This document shows, in pieces, positions 1 to 6,534 of a stretch of 11,155 nt of DNA. The stretch is from JAJXSS01 sp964547135 (lineage in GTDB: Bacteria; Planctomycetota; Phycisphaerae; Phycisphaerales; Phycisphaeraceae): the NCBI GenBank assembly GCA_964547135.1, contig CAZJMK010000089.1, positions 1 through 11,155 of the forward strand, written 5' to 3'. A model generated the notes under the pieces. It worked only from the letters and a program-made list of their open reading frames with translations, did no database searches and was not told where the DNA came from. Numbering within the stretch: position 1 is the stretch's first letter; every line of letters begins with the position of its first letter. Position numbers and translations under genes: made by a program.

Positions 1-54
1 ACCACTCGACCACTCGACCACTCGACCACTCGACCACTCGACCACTCGACCACT
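1..54. repeat. Tandem octamer array (ACCACTCG)n
   Basis: Six perfect head-to-tail copies of ACCACTCG are followed by a partial seventh that runs into CTTCTTCG. The array begins at the window edge, so its true length is unknown. A degenerate version of the same octamer occurs at 1458-1490. Reverse-complement traces occur at 8420-8429 (GTGGTCGAGTG) and 11040-11059 (GAAGAAGTGG then CCGAGTGGCC), each time beside other repeat modules. The unit has no CRISPR-like spacers. Confidence 0.9.
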
Positions 55-60
55 TCTTCG

Positions 61-144
61 AATACCCAAGCCCTCGTCCGCCTGCGGCGAGACTCGTTCT
101 TGGCTTGGCAAATTCAAAATCCGAAATCTGAAATTCGAAATTCG
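61..144 (+). repeat. Composite intergenic repeat, copy 1 (hairpin core plus GAAAT-rich module)
   Basis: The core reads AATACCCAAGCCCTCG at 61-76, a variable loop at 77-92 and CTCGTTCTTGGCTTGG at 93-108. CCAAGCC and GGCTTGG can pair. The variable part has its own small stem, CGCC-TGC-GGCG. Positions 109-144 are a run of GAAATCC/GAAATTCG-like words. Copies are at 8331-8429 (opposite orientation) and 11040-11142. The module ends directly against the stop codon of the ABC transporter gene (145-147), so it lies at the 3' end of that minus-strand transcript and could act as a terminator or 3'-end stabiliser. That role is inference. Confidence 0.85.
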
Positions 145-1179
145 TCATACGTGCAAACAGGAGGCAAAATGACCAGGGCGTATTTCACGCAACGGCGGCA
201 CTTGCGTCATGCACTTTTCATCGCCATTGACCTGATTGCAGCGGGTGTGAAACGCGCAGCCGGGCGGAAACTCGGCTGGGTTGGGCACGTTGCCGGGGAT
301 GACGGTCAGCCTTGATTGTTCCTTGCCCAGCACGGGCATCGAGGCAAACAAACCCTGCGTGTAGGGGTGCAACGGTTGTTGAAAGACATCGTGAACCGAC
401 CCGAATTCGACGACCTTGCCGGCGTACATCACCGCCACCATGTCAGCGTTCTGAGCGACGACGCCCAGGTCATGCGTCACCAGCAGCACTGACAAGCTGC
501 GCTTTTCCTGCAAACTGCGCAACAGGTCGAGTATCTGTGCCTGAATGGTGACATCCAGCGCGGTGGTGGGTTCGTCGGCCAGCAACAGTTGGGGCTGACA
601 GGCCAGCGCCATGGCGATCATGATGCGTTGCCTCATGCCCCCTGACAATTGATGCGGGTATTCGCGCAGCCGGTTGGCCGGGTCGGCAATGCCCACATCA
701 CGCAGGGCTTCAACGGCAATATTCACGGCGGTTGCACGATCGACTTTTTGATGCAGCAGAATCGCTTCGAGGATTTGTTCGCCGATGGTGTACACCGGGT
801 TCAGGCTGGTCATCGGTTCCTGAAAAATCATGGCGATCTGTCCGCCACGGATGCGCTGCATGTTCGATTCGGAAAGTTGCAACAGGTCCACCGGGGCGGT
901 GTTGCCGCTGGTTGGAGTGTCGGCAGCATGGTGGTCGGCGGAACCATACCACATGATGCGGCCGGACTCGTAGCGAGCCGGGGGCGTGGGCACGAGGCGC
1001 AAAATGGAAAGACAGGTGACCGACTTGCCGCAGCCGGATTCCCCGACGATGGCCAGGGTTTGCCGCCGGTGCAGTTGCAGACTCACGCCGCGCACCGCCT
1101 GCACCCGGGTTGCGCCCTGACTGGAGGCAGTCGGAAAGCTGACCGCGAGGTTGTCGATTTCCAGTAACGGCGTGGTCAT
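145..1179 (-). CDS. Oligopeptide/dipeptide ABC transporter ATP-binding protein (OppD/DppD type)
   Basis: This is a cytoplasmic ATPase subunit that would power a peptide or nickel-type importer, 344 aa, a normal length for the family. Walker A GESGCGKS lies at residues 46-53, the Q-loop glutamine at 120, the ABC signature LSGGMRQR at 178-185, Walker B LLLADEP at 198-204 and the H-loop histidine at 236. The C-terminal oligopeptide-transporter extension follows (HPYTQGL at 271-277, PGNVPNP at 295-301). It has cysteines at 308, 314, 323 and 341, matching the four-cysteine pattern that holds an Fe-S cluster in some DppD proteins. The segment between Walker A and the Q-loop (about 75-105) is somewhat longer than usual. 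The ATG start has no obvious Shine-Dalgarno. No permease or binding-protein gene is in view, so partners would lie left of the window or elsewhere. The exact substrate cannot be told from the sequence. Confidence 0.93.
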   Translation of the reverse strand: MTTPLLEIDNLAVSFPTASSQGATRVQAVRGVSLQLHRRQTLAIVGESGCGKSVTCLSILRLVPTPPARYESGRIMWYGSADHHAADTPTSGNTAPVDLLQLSESNMQRIRGGQIAMIFQEPMTSLNPVYTIGEQILEAILLHQKVDRATAVNIAVEALRDVGIADPANRLREYPHQLSGGMRQRIMIAMALACQPQLLLADEPTTALDVTIQAQILDLLRSLQEKRSLSVLLVTHDLGVVAQNADMVAVMYAGKVVEFGSVHDVFQQPLHPYTQGLFASMPVLGKEQSRLTVIPGNVPNPAEFPPGCAFHTRCNQVNGDEKCMTQVPPLREIRPGHFASCLHV

Positions 1180-1225
1180 GACGGGTGCATTCTATCGTTG
1201 TGAGGGAACCAATGAATTGTACTGG

Positions 1226-1439
1226 GTTAGCGCCGCGATTTATCGCGTGTTGTTTTGGCCCGGGCGCTCGCGGCTGGGTTTATCAAAGCCGCCGATGGCA
1301 TCGGCGGTAGGTTCCGATGAATGGTGAATCAATGGTTCAATGCAGACGGCGGATATCATACGCCGCTTTGTCATACCCACCGCCGAGGGCGCTTCGGGGC
1401 GGCACCCCATTCACAGACGCGATAAGTCGCGGCGCTAAC
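1226..1439. mobile_element. MITE-like block with 23-bp terminal inverted repeats
   Basis: This block fills most of the 309-bp gap between aguA and the ABC gene (1180-1488), which has no credible gene. The ends, 1226-1248 and 1417-1439, are inverted repeats matching at 22 of 23 positions; the outermost bases read GTTAGCGCCGCG. Each end also folds on itself (CGCGAT-TT-ATCGCG on the left). Inside are a perfect 8-bp hairpin at 1289-1307 (CCGCCGAT, loop GGC, ATCGGCGG), a weaker GC hairpin around 1345-1372, and a 20-mer at 1372-1391 that is exactly repeated in reverse at 8518-8537. I see no transposase and no clear target-site duplication. It may instead be a nested cluster of repeat modules. Confidence 0.6.
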
Positions 1440-1457
1440 TTCCGAATGCCGCTCCGG

Positions 1458-1490
1458 CACTCGGCCACTTGGCCACTTGGCCACTTCTTC
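1458..1490. repeat. Degenerate tandem octamer run (GGCCACTT) at the aguA 3' end
   Basis: Three copies of GGCCACTT at 1463-1486 follow CACTC at 1458-1462. The run ends in CCACTTCTTC, the same ending as the array at 1-59. Its last two bases (1489-1490) are part of the aguA stop codon (1489-1491). Immediately upstream, TGCCG-CTC-CGGCA (1448-1460) can form a 5-bp hairpin. Confidence 0.75.
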
Positions 1491-2547
1491 ACATGGGTTC
1501 CTGCATCGTCAAACAATGAAACGACCCCAGGCCGACGACCAGGTGCTCGGCTCGGATGCCGACGATGCGATGCTGGGGCATGACCTGTTCCAGTGTGCGC
1601 AGGGCCTGTTCGTCGGTCGGTTGGCCGAAGGTGGGCACGAGCACGCCGCCGTTGGCGATGAGGAAGTTGGCGTAGCTGGCGGGAATGGGGCGCACACCTC
1701 CGCTGGTGAATCGGTCGGCAGGGAAGTCGTATAAAATCGGTTGAGGCACGGGCAGTTCCACCACGTCAAACTTTTGCCCTTTTGCATCACGGGCGCGTTT
1801 GAGCACCCGCCAGTTGCGATCCAGTATTTCATGATCGGGGTGATTTTCAGGGGCACGCAGGCCGACGATGGTGGTCGGGTTGACGAAGCGGGCGATGTCA
1901 TCGATGTGGCCGTCGGTGTCATCGCCGAGAATGCCGCCGGGCAGCCAGATGATTTGATTGGTACCCAGGGCGTCGTGCAATAATGTTTCGAGGGCGCGTT
2001 TTTTGAGATGCGGGTTGCGGTTTTTGTTGAGCAGGCATTGGCCGGTGGTCATGACCGTGCCGCAGCCGTTGACTTCGATGGACCCGCCTTCGAGCACCTG
2101 TTCATGCAGAAACATCGGCAGATGAAAATGGCTGGCAATGTGCTGGGGAACAACATCGTCCAGGTCGCGCACTTCGTACTTGCCGCCCCAGGCATTGAAA
2201 TGAAAATCATGCAGGGCTTTGCGCGGCTGGTCGGTTGGTGCATTCTGCAAATCGTCACGCAGCACGAAAATCGGCCCGTAGTCGCGTATCCATGAATCGT
2301 TGGTGACGATGCCCAGTTCGCGCACGGGTTGGACCTGCACAAACTCGGACAGCGCAGCCGTGAACCGGGCGAACTGTTGTTGCGCTTCGGTTAAGCAGCC
2401 CGGCCAGGTGTGCGTGTTGTGCGGCGGATCAACCCACACGCGCAGCATCGGCTCCCACTCGGCAGGCATGCGATACCCCATTGCCCTGGCGGAACCCGGC
2501 AACAGGGTCAGTTTGTCAAAATCGGAAATACGCGGGTGGGGCATCAT
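1489..2547 (-). CDS. aguA: Agmatine deiminase
   Basis: The enzyme hydrolyses agmatine to N-carbamoylputrescine and ammonia in the cytoplasm, the first step of the agmatine route to putrescine. The protein is 352 aa, within the usual family range. Visible family motifs are MPAEWEP at 27-33, TWPG at 47-50, WIRDYGPIFV at 86-95, AWGGKY at 119-124, EGGSIEVNGCGT at 153-164, DDTDGHIDDIARF at 209-221 and the catalytic cysteine at 345 in GLGSFHCLTMQEP. His214 is the expected catalytic histidine. The segment after MPAEWEP (MLRVWVDPPHN) departs from the usual H-x-x-TW-x-x-WPHN form, which could affect substrate fit. The first of two adjacent ATGs is used; no Shine-Dalgarno is seen because the upstream 24 bp are repeat arm. 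It follows aguB by 66 bp and is probably cotranscribed with it. Confidence 0.93.
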   Translation of the reverse strand: MMPHPRISDFDKLTLLPGSARAMGYRMPAEWEPMLRVWVDPPHNTHTWPGCLTEAQQQFARFTAALSEFVQVQPVRELGIVTNDSWIRDYGPIFVLRDDLQNAPTDQPRKALHDFHFNAWGGKYEVRDLDDVVPQHIASHFHLPMFLHEQVLEGGSIEVNGCGTVMTTGQCLLNKNRNPHLKKRALETLLHDALGTNQIIWLPGGILGDDTDGHIDDIARFVNPTTIVGLRAPENHPDHEILDRNWRVLKRARDAKGQKFDVVELPVPQPILYDFPADRFTSGGVRPIPASYANFLIANGGVLVPTFGQPTDEQALRTLEQVMPQHRIVGIRAEHLVVGLGSFHCLTMQEPM

Positions 2548-2554
2548 TTATAAG

Positions 2555-2633
2555 GGATAATGGATGAAGGATAATGTAAAGAAAGTGCCTGCGAAGGGTT
2601 TGAACATTATCCATTATCCATCATCCTTTATCC
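2555..2633. repeat. Inverted repeat of GGATAAT heptamers between aguB and aguA
   Basis: The left arm, 2555-2577, is GGATAAT, GGATGAA, GGATAATG, T. The right arm, 2604-2633, is its reverse complement with one extra 7-bp unit and two mismatches. The inner 9 bp (GGATAATGT at 2569-2577, ACATTATCC at 2604-2612) are perfect. The loop is 26 nt. The aguB stop codon (2614-2616) falls in the extra unit, and the right arm encodes the last residues of AguB (WIKDDG). The left arm ends 7 nt before the aguA start. In the mRNA this would form a long, partly bulged hairpin covering the whole intercistronic gap. Confidence 0.85.
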
Positions 2634-3549
2634 ATCTTTTGGTGATGTCGTGATAAGCGTCAATGCGCCGGTCGCGCAGGAACGGCCAACCGTGGCGCTG
2701 GCTTTCAATGCGTGACAGATCACAGTCAGCAACCAATACGCAAGGTTGATCTTCCGAGGCCTCGGCGATGACCGTGCCCGACGGATCGCAAATGAAACTG
2801 CTGCCCCAGAAGCGCAGTTCGCCTTCGACTCCGATGCGGTTCACCGCTGCGACGAACACGCCGTTGGCGATGGCGTGACTGCGTTGAATGATGCGCCAAG
2901 CTTTGCGTTGTGTCGGGCGGAGTTCGGGGGCTTCGTGCAACCACCAGCCGATGGCGGTGGGGTAAAGTAAAACCTGTGCCCCACGCAGGGCGGTCAATCG
3001 CGCTGCTTCAGGGTACCACTGGTCCCAGCAGATGAGTGTGCCGATGCAGCCATGGTCGGTGGCAGCGGTTTGCCAGGCGGATTCGCTGGTGTGTGGTGCA
3101 TCACCGGGGGTGAAATAATATTTTTCGTAAAAGCGCGGGTCATCGGGGATGTGCATTTTGCGATAGCGTGAAACCATTTCACCTTTGGGGCAAAAGGTGA
3201 CCGCGGTGTTGTGGTACAGCCCGGCTGTGCGTTTTTCAAAGAGCGATGCGACCAGCCAGAGGCGATGCTTGCGGGCGATGGATGCAAGTTGGTCGGTGGT
3301 CGGTCCGGGTATGGTTTGCGCCAAGGCAAAGTAATCGGGGCTTTCAACCTGCGGGAAATACTGGCTGGTGAATAATTCCTGCGTGACGACCACTTGCGCA
3401 CCCTGGGCAGCGGCATCACGAATCATGTCAAGCGCGGTGCGCAGGTTTTGGGCGGGGGTGCTGTTGATCGGGCAGGCATGTTGCAACAGGGCCAGTCGCA
3501 GCACGCCGGCTGCGGGTGATTTTTTTGGTTTTGATGATTTGCGGTTCAC
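2614..3549 (-). CDS. aguB: N-carbamoylputrescine amidohydrolase
   Basis: This nitrilase-superfamily enzyme hydrolyses N-carbamoylputrescine to putrescine, carbon dioxide and ammonia, the step after AguA. The protein is 311 aa; AguB proteins are usually around 290-300. The Glu-Lys-Cys catalytic triad is visible: Glu58 in TQELF, Lys131 in YRKMHIPDDP, Cys174 in LICWDQWYPEAAR. Other family signatures are FTSQYFPQ (60-67), YEKYYFTPGD (141-150) and AVNRIG (235-240). The start is a GTG preceded by GCGAAG; the first about 15 residues are a basic extension (NRKSSKPKKSP) before the usual first strand. The C-terminal WIKDDG is encoded by a repeat arm and looks like an acquired tail. aguB is upstream of aguA on the same strand, consistent with a two-gene operon. 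Assignment over a plain omega-amidase or nitrilase rests on the motifs and on the aguA neighbour. Confidence 0.93.
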   Translation of the reverse strand: MNRKSSKPKKSPAAGVLRLALLQHACPINSTPAQNLRTALDMIRDAAAQGAQVVVTQELFTSQYFPQVESPDYFALAQTIPGPTTDQLASIARKHRLWLVASLFEKRTAGLYHNTAVTFCPKGEMVSRYRKMHIPDDPRFYEKYYFTPGDAPHTSESAWQTAATDHGCIGTLICWDQWYPEAARLTALRGAQVLLYPTAIGWWLHEAPELRPTQRKAWRIIQRSHAIANGVFVAAVNRIGVEGELRFWGSSFICDPSGTVIAEASEDQPCVLVADCDLSRIESQRHGWPFLRDRRIDAYHDITKRWIKDDG

Positions 3550-3605
3550 CTTCGCATCATAGTTGGGTTGATTGCATGATGCGAGCGATGGCGAACCAAC
3601 CCTGT

Positions 3606-3673
3606 GACGCCGAGGGCTTCAGCCCCGGATGAAACAAGTAAAAAAACCATCCGGCCCTGAAGGGCACGGCGTC
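3606..3673 (-). repeat. REPIN-like inverted hairpin pair, copy a
   Basis: Two 26-bp arms (3606-3631 and 3648-3673) in inverted orientation flank a 16-nt A-rich linker. Each arm is itself a hairpin: GGGCT-TC-AGCCC in the left and GCCCT-GA-AGGGC in the right, both extended by CCG/CGG pairs with a one-base bulge. The outer parts of the arms (GACGCC, CCGGATG) are exact inverted repeats. Copies b and c (4714-4777, 9723-9801) have the reverse orientation. This copy lies just 3' of the protease gene and 5' of aguB, so it could terminate protease transcription; that is inference. Confidence 0.85.
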
Positions 3674-3676
3674 AAC

Positions 3677-3704
3677 AATCAATAATCAATAATCAATAAT
3701 CAAC
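3677..3704. repeat. Tandem heptamer (AATCAAT)x4 overlapping the protease stop codon
   Basis: Three perfect copies of AATCAAT and a fourth ending in C. Positions 3700-3702 of the last copy form the protease stop codon (TGA on the minus strand). The array directly abuts REPIN-like copy a. The unit differs from the octamers and heptamers at the other gene ends. Confidence 0.85.
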
Positions 3705-4641
3705 AGGATCGCCTGCGTGAAGTGATACTGATGCACAATCCCGCCAGGGCCAGCAGGCACAGTGACTGCGGTTCGGGTAAAGCACCCCCGCCGCCACCGG
3801 GGGCGATGCCGGTGTTGGTGGCGATCCAATCAAGGAAGCGTGACACGCGGGTGGAGGCAAAAATGTCGCCGTAGTCGGAGTTGGTTGAACCATCAATGGA
3901 AGCGCCCAGTGAGTGAACGCCGGCCAGGTAGGTGGTGCCTGCGACTTCGATGAAGGTTCCCCCGCCGCTGTCGCCCGGAGCAATCGAGGCTTCGAGCGAC
4001 AAGGGTGTGTTGGCACCCATCAGGCTTTCAAGGGTGGACGAGGGTGAATCGAAGTCGGACCAGAACAGACGATCGGACCAGCCTGCGAGGTTGAGTGAAC
4101 CGACGACGCCTCCGCCATGACCATCGATCATGTTTTGCCCAGCTCGGCGTGTGCCCGAGTCAAGCGTGTCACCGGTACTGCCGGTGCCGGTGCGACCGTA
4201 GCCGACCATGGTGCCGAGGTAGCCGACTTCGGTCGAACCGTCGAACAGGTTGGCCGGGGTGATGGTGGTGATGGGCGATGAGAGTTGCACCAGGGCCATG
4301 TCCCACCCGGCGGAGAGGCTGCCGGTCCAACTGCTGTGTACGATCCATGAAGTCGCGGTGTAGCTGTGACCTGCGTAAGTGTTGAAGGTGACCGACAAGG
4401 CATCATCGACAACGTGAGCAGCGGTGAGCACCCAGTTGCTGCCAATGAGGGTGCCTGAACCGCGGGCACCGCCGGAGCCGGTGGTGACGATCAGTTCGCC
4501 GACGGATCGGTAAAGCGAATTGCCCGCCAATGCCAGGTACGAGGCATCGGCGACATCGTGACGAATGGTAATGGCATGAGCGGATCGCGCGAGCAGCGCA
4601 ATCGTTACCACCATCATGATTGCCGTAATCCTTGTAATCAC
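3700..4641 (-). CDS. Secreted trypsin-like serine protease with PEP-CTERM anchor
   Basis: A secreted S1-family endopeptidase of 313 aa from the chosen GTG start. Residues 1-23 are a signal peptide (VITRITAIMM, then VVTIALLARSAHA with an AHA cleavage site). The catalytic triad is complete: His76 in LTAAHVV, Asp114 in WDMALVQL, Ser225 in APGDSGGGTF. A glycine-rich linker leads to the PEP-CTERM sorting signal at the end: LPEP at about 288-291, a short hydrophobic segment, then SRRRS. PEP-CTERM proteins are normally processed by an exosortase and linked to the cell surface or exopolysaccharide; no exosortase is in view. The reading frame stays open to 4821, but the added 60 residues are encoded partly by a REPIN-like repeat and precede the signal peptide, so I reject them. 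ATG at 4617-4615 is an alternative start. The substrate is unknown. Confidence 0.87.
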   Translation of the reverse strand: MITRITAIMMVVTIALLARSAHAITIRHDVADASYLALAGNSLYRSVGELIVTTGSGGARGSGTLIGSNWVLTAAHVVDDALSVTFNTYAGHSYTATSWIVHSSWTGSLSAGWDMALVQLSSPITTITPANLFDGSTEVGYLGTMVGYGRTGTGSTGDTLDSGTRRAGQNMIDGHGGGVVGSLNLAGWSDRLFWSDFDSPSSTLESLMGANTPLSLEASIAPGDSGGGTFIEVAGTTYLAGVHSLGASIDGSTNSDYGDIFASTRVSRFLDWIATNTGIAPGGGGGALPEPQSLCLLALAGLCISITSRRRSC

Positions 4642-4713
4642 TACAAACCCATCGGCACAAGCACGGAGGGACTTGATGGGGAAACGGTGATTTCGAGTTT
4701 CGTCGGAGATTTG

Positions 4714-4777
4714 GATGCCGTGCCCTTTAGGGCCGGATTTTTGCAGGATTAAATCCGGGGCTGAAGCCCTCGGCGTC
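4714..4777 (+). repeat. REPIN-like inverted hairpin pair, copy b
   Basis: The arms at 4714-4738 and 4753-4777 flank a 14-nt linker. The left hairpin is GCCCT-TT-AGGGC, the right GGGCT-GA-AGCCC. Both are extended by CCG/CGG with a single bulged base. It lies in the divergent region between the protease and MATE genes, so in this place it cannot be a terminator for either. Its presence shows that the upstream part of the open frame joined to the protease is not coding. Confidence 0.85.
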
Positions 4778-4784
4778 ATTGTTC

Positions 4785-4808
4785 TGTATATCCGAAAATG
4801 GATATACA
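4785..4808. promoter_or_regulatory. 24-bp perfect palindrome, candidate operator
   Basis: TGTATATCC (4785-4793) and GGATATACA (4800-4808) are exact 9-bp inverted repeats separated by GAAAAT. The site lies 8 bp after REPIN-like copy b and 51 bp before the chosen MATE start, in the only divergent promoter region of the window. The AT-rich TGTA...TACA form and the spacing of half-sites suit a dimeric repressor such as a TetR-type regulator. No regulator gene is nearby, so the binding protein is unknown. A short cruciform or RNA hairpin is the alternative reading. Confidence 0.5.
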
Positions 4809-4859
4809 CATTCGGTATCATGGGTGGTTTCTGTCGGTGGGGGGTTGGTTGACTACTTC

Positions 4860-6341
4860 ATGAAATCGGACAACAACGGGACACGATCAGCGATGGTGAC
4901 GGGTGAGCCGGATGTCCCGGTGGTGGGTGATCCGCGCGCGGCTGTCACCAAAGCGACCAGCAGCAGTGTGTTGCCGCCGAGTCAAAGGGAACTGGGCGGG
5001 CGACTGGCGGGGCTGACGCTGACGCAGCAGGTGATGGTGCTGGCGATCTGGCCGTTTTTGGAAGCGATGATGGGGTTTTTCGTCGGGTTTGTGGACACCG
5101 CGCTGGCGGGGCGATTGTCGGTGGAAGCGACCAATGCCATCGGCGTGGCAACCTACGTCGGGTGGTTGATCGGGCTGGTGCAATCATGTGTGGGCATCGG
5201 GGCGACGGCCTTGATTTCACGAGCCACCGGGGCACGCAAACGCGGATTGGCCAGTGCGACCGTCGGGCAGGCGATGGTGCTGGCGGTGCTGGTGGGGTTG
5301 GGGATTGGGGCGGCAGTGTTTTTGTTTTCGCCGTTCATTGCATCGTTCACGGGTCTGACGGGGGCCAGTTACGACCACTGTGTGTTGTACTTGCGGATCA
5401 TCGCGGCAGCGGCCCCCTTTTCAGCGGTGTTGTATGTCGGTGGTGCATGTTTACGCGGAGCGGGCGATACGAAAACCCCGTTCATTGTGCTGGTGGCGGT
5501 GAACCTGGTGAACACGATATTGTCGATATTGCTGGTGGCTGGGCCTGAGCCGATCGGGGGGCGGGGCGTGGCAGGCATTGCGATGGGTACGTTTGCTGCA
5601 TGGGTGGTGGGTGCGGGTTTGATTGTGACGGTGCTGGTGCATGGGTGGGGGCTGGTGCAGCTCAAACGGCGCTGGTTGAAACCCAAAGGGCATTTGTTGA
5701 TGCGCATGTTGCGGGTGGGTGTGCCGAGTTTGCTGGAATCATTTTTGGCGATGTGGCTGGCGAACTTTTTCATTTTGCGCATCGTGGGGCAGCTCAACGA
5801 CCCGGCTGCGTGGGGGGCGCATGTGGTGGCGATTCGGCTGGAAGCGGTGAGTTTTTTGCCGGGGTTTGCCATGGGGATCGCAGCGGCGACGTTGGCGGGG
5901 CAATACCTGGGGCTGGGCGACCCGCAACGGGCACGCCTGGCGATGATCAAATGCTGGCAGATCGGGGCAGCGGTGATGACCGGGTTGGGGCTGGTGTTTG
6001 TGTTGTTCGCGGAAGGTTTGGTGCGACTGGCGACGGATCAGCCGGAGTTATTGGCGACCAGTCCGACACTGCTGCGCATCGCCGGGTTTGTGCAGGTGTT
6101 TTTCGGGACAGCGATTGTGTTGGGGCAGGGCATGCGTGGTGCGGGCGACACACGAACGACCATGTGGCTGACCGCTTTTTCGACGTATGGGGTACGTTTG
6201 CCACTGGCTTATTTTTTCGCCATCGGCATGGGTTGGGGTTTGGTGGGGTTGTGGTACGGGTTGTGTACGGAACTGGTTTTTCGCGGCTGCCTGTTTGCGG
6301 TGCGGTTCTGGCAAGGTGGGTGGATGAAGGCGAAGGTGTGA
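4860..6341 (+). CDS. MATE-family multidrug/Na+ (or H+) antiporter
   Basis: An inner-membrane efflux protein of 493 aa from the chosen ATG, of usual length for the family plus a soluble N-terminal tail of about 50 residues. Twelve hydrophobic segments form two homologous halves. The repeated MATE motif occurs once in each: RGAGDTKT at 199-206 and RGAGDTRT at 426-433. Other family-like stretches are VDTALAGRLS at 78-87 and GQYLGLGDPQRA at 347-358. Family members export cationic drugs, dyes or metabolites using an ion gradient; the substrate here is not predictable. The frame is open from a TTG at 4779, but that part covers the palindrome and is unlikely to be translated. ATG at 4893 is another possible start. 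No strong Shine-Dalgarno is visible. It is divergent from the protease and may be controlled through the palindrome at 4785-4808. Confidence 0.92.
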   Translation: MKSDNNGTRSAMVTGEPDVPVVGDPRAAVTKATSSSVLPPSQRELGGRLAGLTLTQQVMVLAIWPFLEAMMGFFVGFVDTALAGRLSVEATNAIGVATYVGWLIGLVQSCVGIGATALISRATGARKRGLASATVGQAMVLAVLVGLGIGAAVFLFSPFIASFTGLTGASYDHCVLYLRIIAAAAPFSAVLYVGGACLRGAGDTKTPFIVLVAVNLVNTILSILLVAGPEPIGGRGVAGIAMGTFAAWVVGAGLIVTVLVHGWGLVQLKRRWLKPKGHLLMRMLRVGVPSLLESFLAMWLANFFILRIVGQLNDPAAWGAHVVAIRLEAVSFLPGFAMGIAAATLAGQYLGLGDPQRARLAMIKCWQIGAAVMTGLGLVFVLFAEGLVRLATDQPELLATSPTLLRIAGFVQVFFGTAIVLGQGMRGAGDTRTTMWLTAFSTYGVRLPLAYFFAIGMGWGLVGLWYGLCTELVFRGCLFAVRFWQGGWMKAKV

Positions 6342-6521
6342 AGTTGTACGGAAATCATTGGCAAATGTTTTCCGCATTTGTGAACGCGCGACATTTCAAA
6401 TCATGCGCACCTGATTGGATTGATGCCAGATAAATACGTAACGACATCAATTGACCTTGGCGAACCACCGATAGGTGAGGGGTTCAGGGTGTGTGGATGT
6501 GTGTTGCTTTCGGGCATTTGT

Positions 6522-6528
6522 AGGGAGG
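6522..6528 (+). promoter_or_regulatory. Ribosome binding site of the chemotaxis receptor gene
   Basis: AGGGAGG lies 6 nt before the ATG at 6535. It is the strongest Shine-Dalgarno in the window and decides this start over the in-frame ATG at 6475, which would add 20 residues before the first membrane segment. Confidence 0.85.
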
Positions 6529-6534
6529 CAGGCG

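Noticed and set aside
1..54. CRISPR array
   Set aside because: The 8-bp units are directly abutting with no spacers, and no cas genes are present.
1317..1583. Plus-strand open frame of 88 codons between the ABC and aguA genes
   Set aside because: It runs through the MITE-like block and octamer run and then antisense into aguA; it has no recognisable domain or ribosome binding site.
4785..4808. LexA box
   Set aside because: CTGTATAT resembles half of an Escherichia coli SOS box, but the inverted arms are 6 bp apart and the full site is 24 bp, which does not match the 16-bp form.
4642..4821. 60-residue N-terminal extension of the serine protease frame
   Set aside because: It precedes a good signal peptide, contains REPIN-like copy b and overlaps the operator-like palindrome; the open frame is by chance.
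4779..4859. Upstream TTG start for the MATE gene
   Set aside because: The added 27 residues would be encoded by the palindrome region and do not resemble the family; ATG at 4860 is more plausible, though no strong ribosome binding site settles it.
6362..6380. Terminator after the MATE gene (CAAATG/CATTTG)
   Set aside because: The stem is only 6 AT-rich pairs and no T-run follows; the gap 6342-6534 otherwise holds nothing I can support beyond the ribosome binding site.
5600..6433. Long plus-strand frame of 277 codons inside the MATE gene
   Set aside because: It is a glycine- and alanine-rich shadow frame of a GC-rich membrane protein gene that is clearly coding in another frame.
6451..6477. 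Sigma-70 promoter for the chemoreceptor (TTGACC)
   Set aside because: The -35-like hexamer is good but the only -10 candidate, TAGGTG at 15 bp, is poor.
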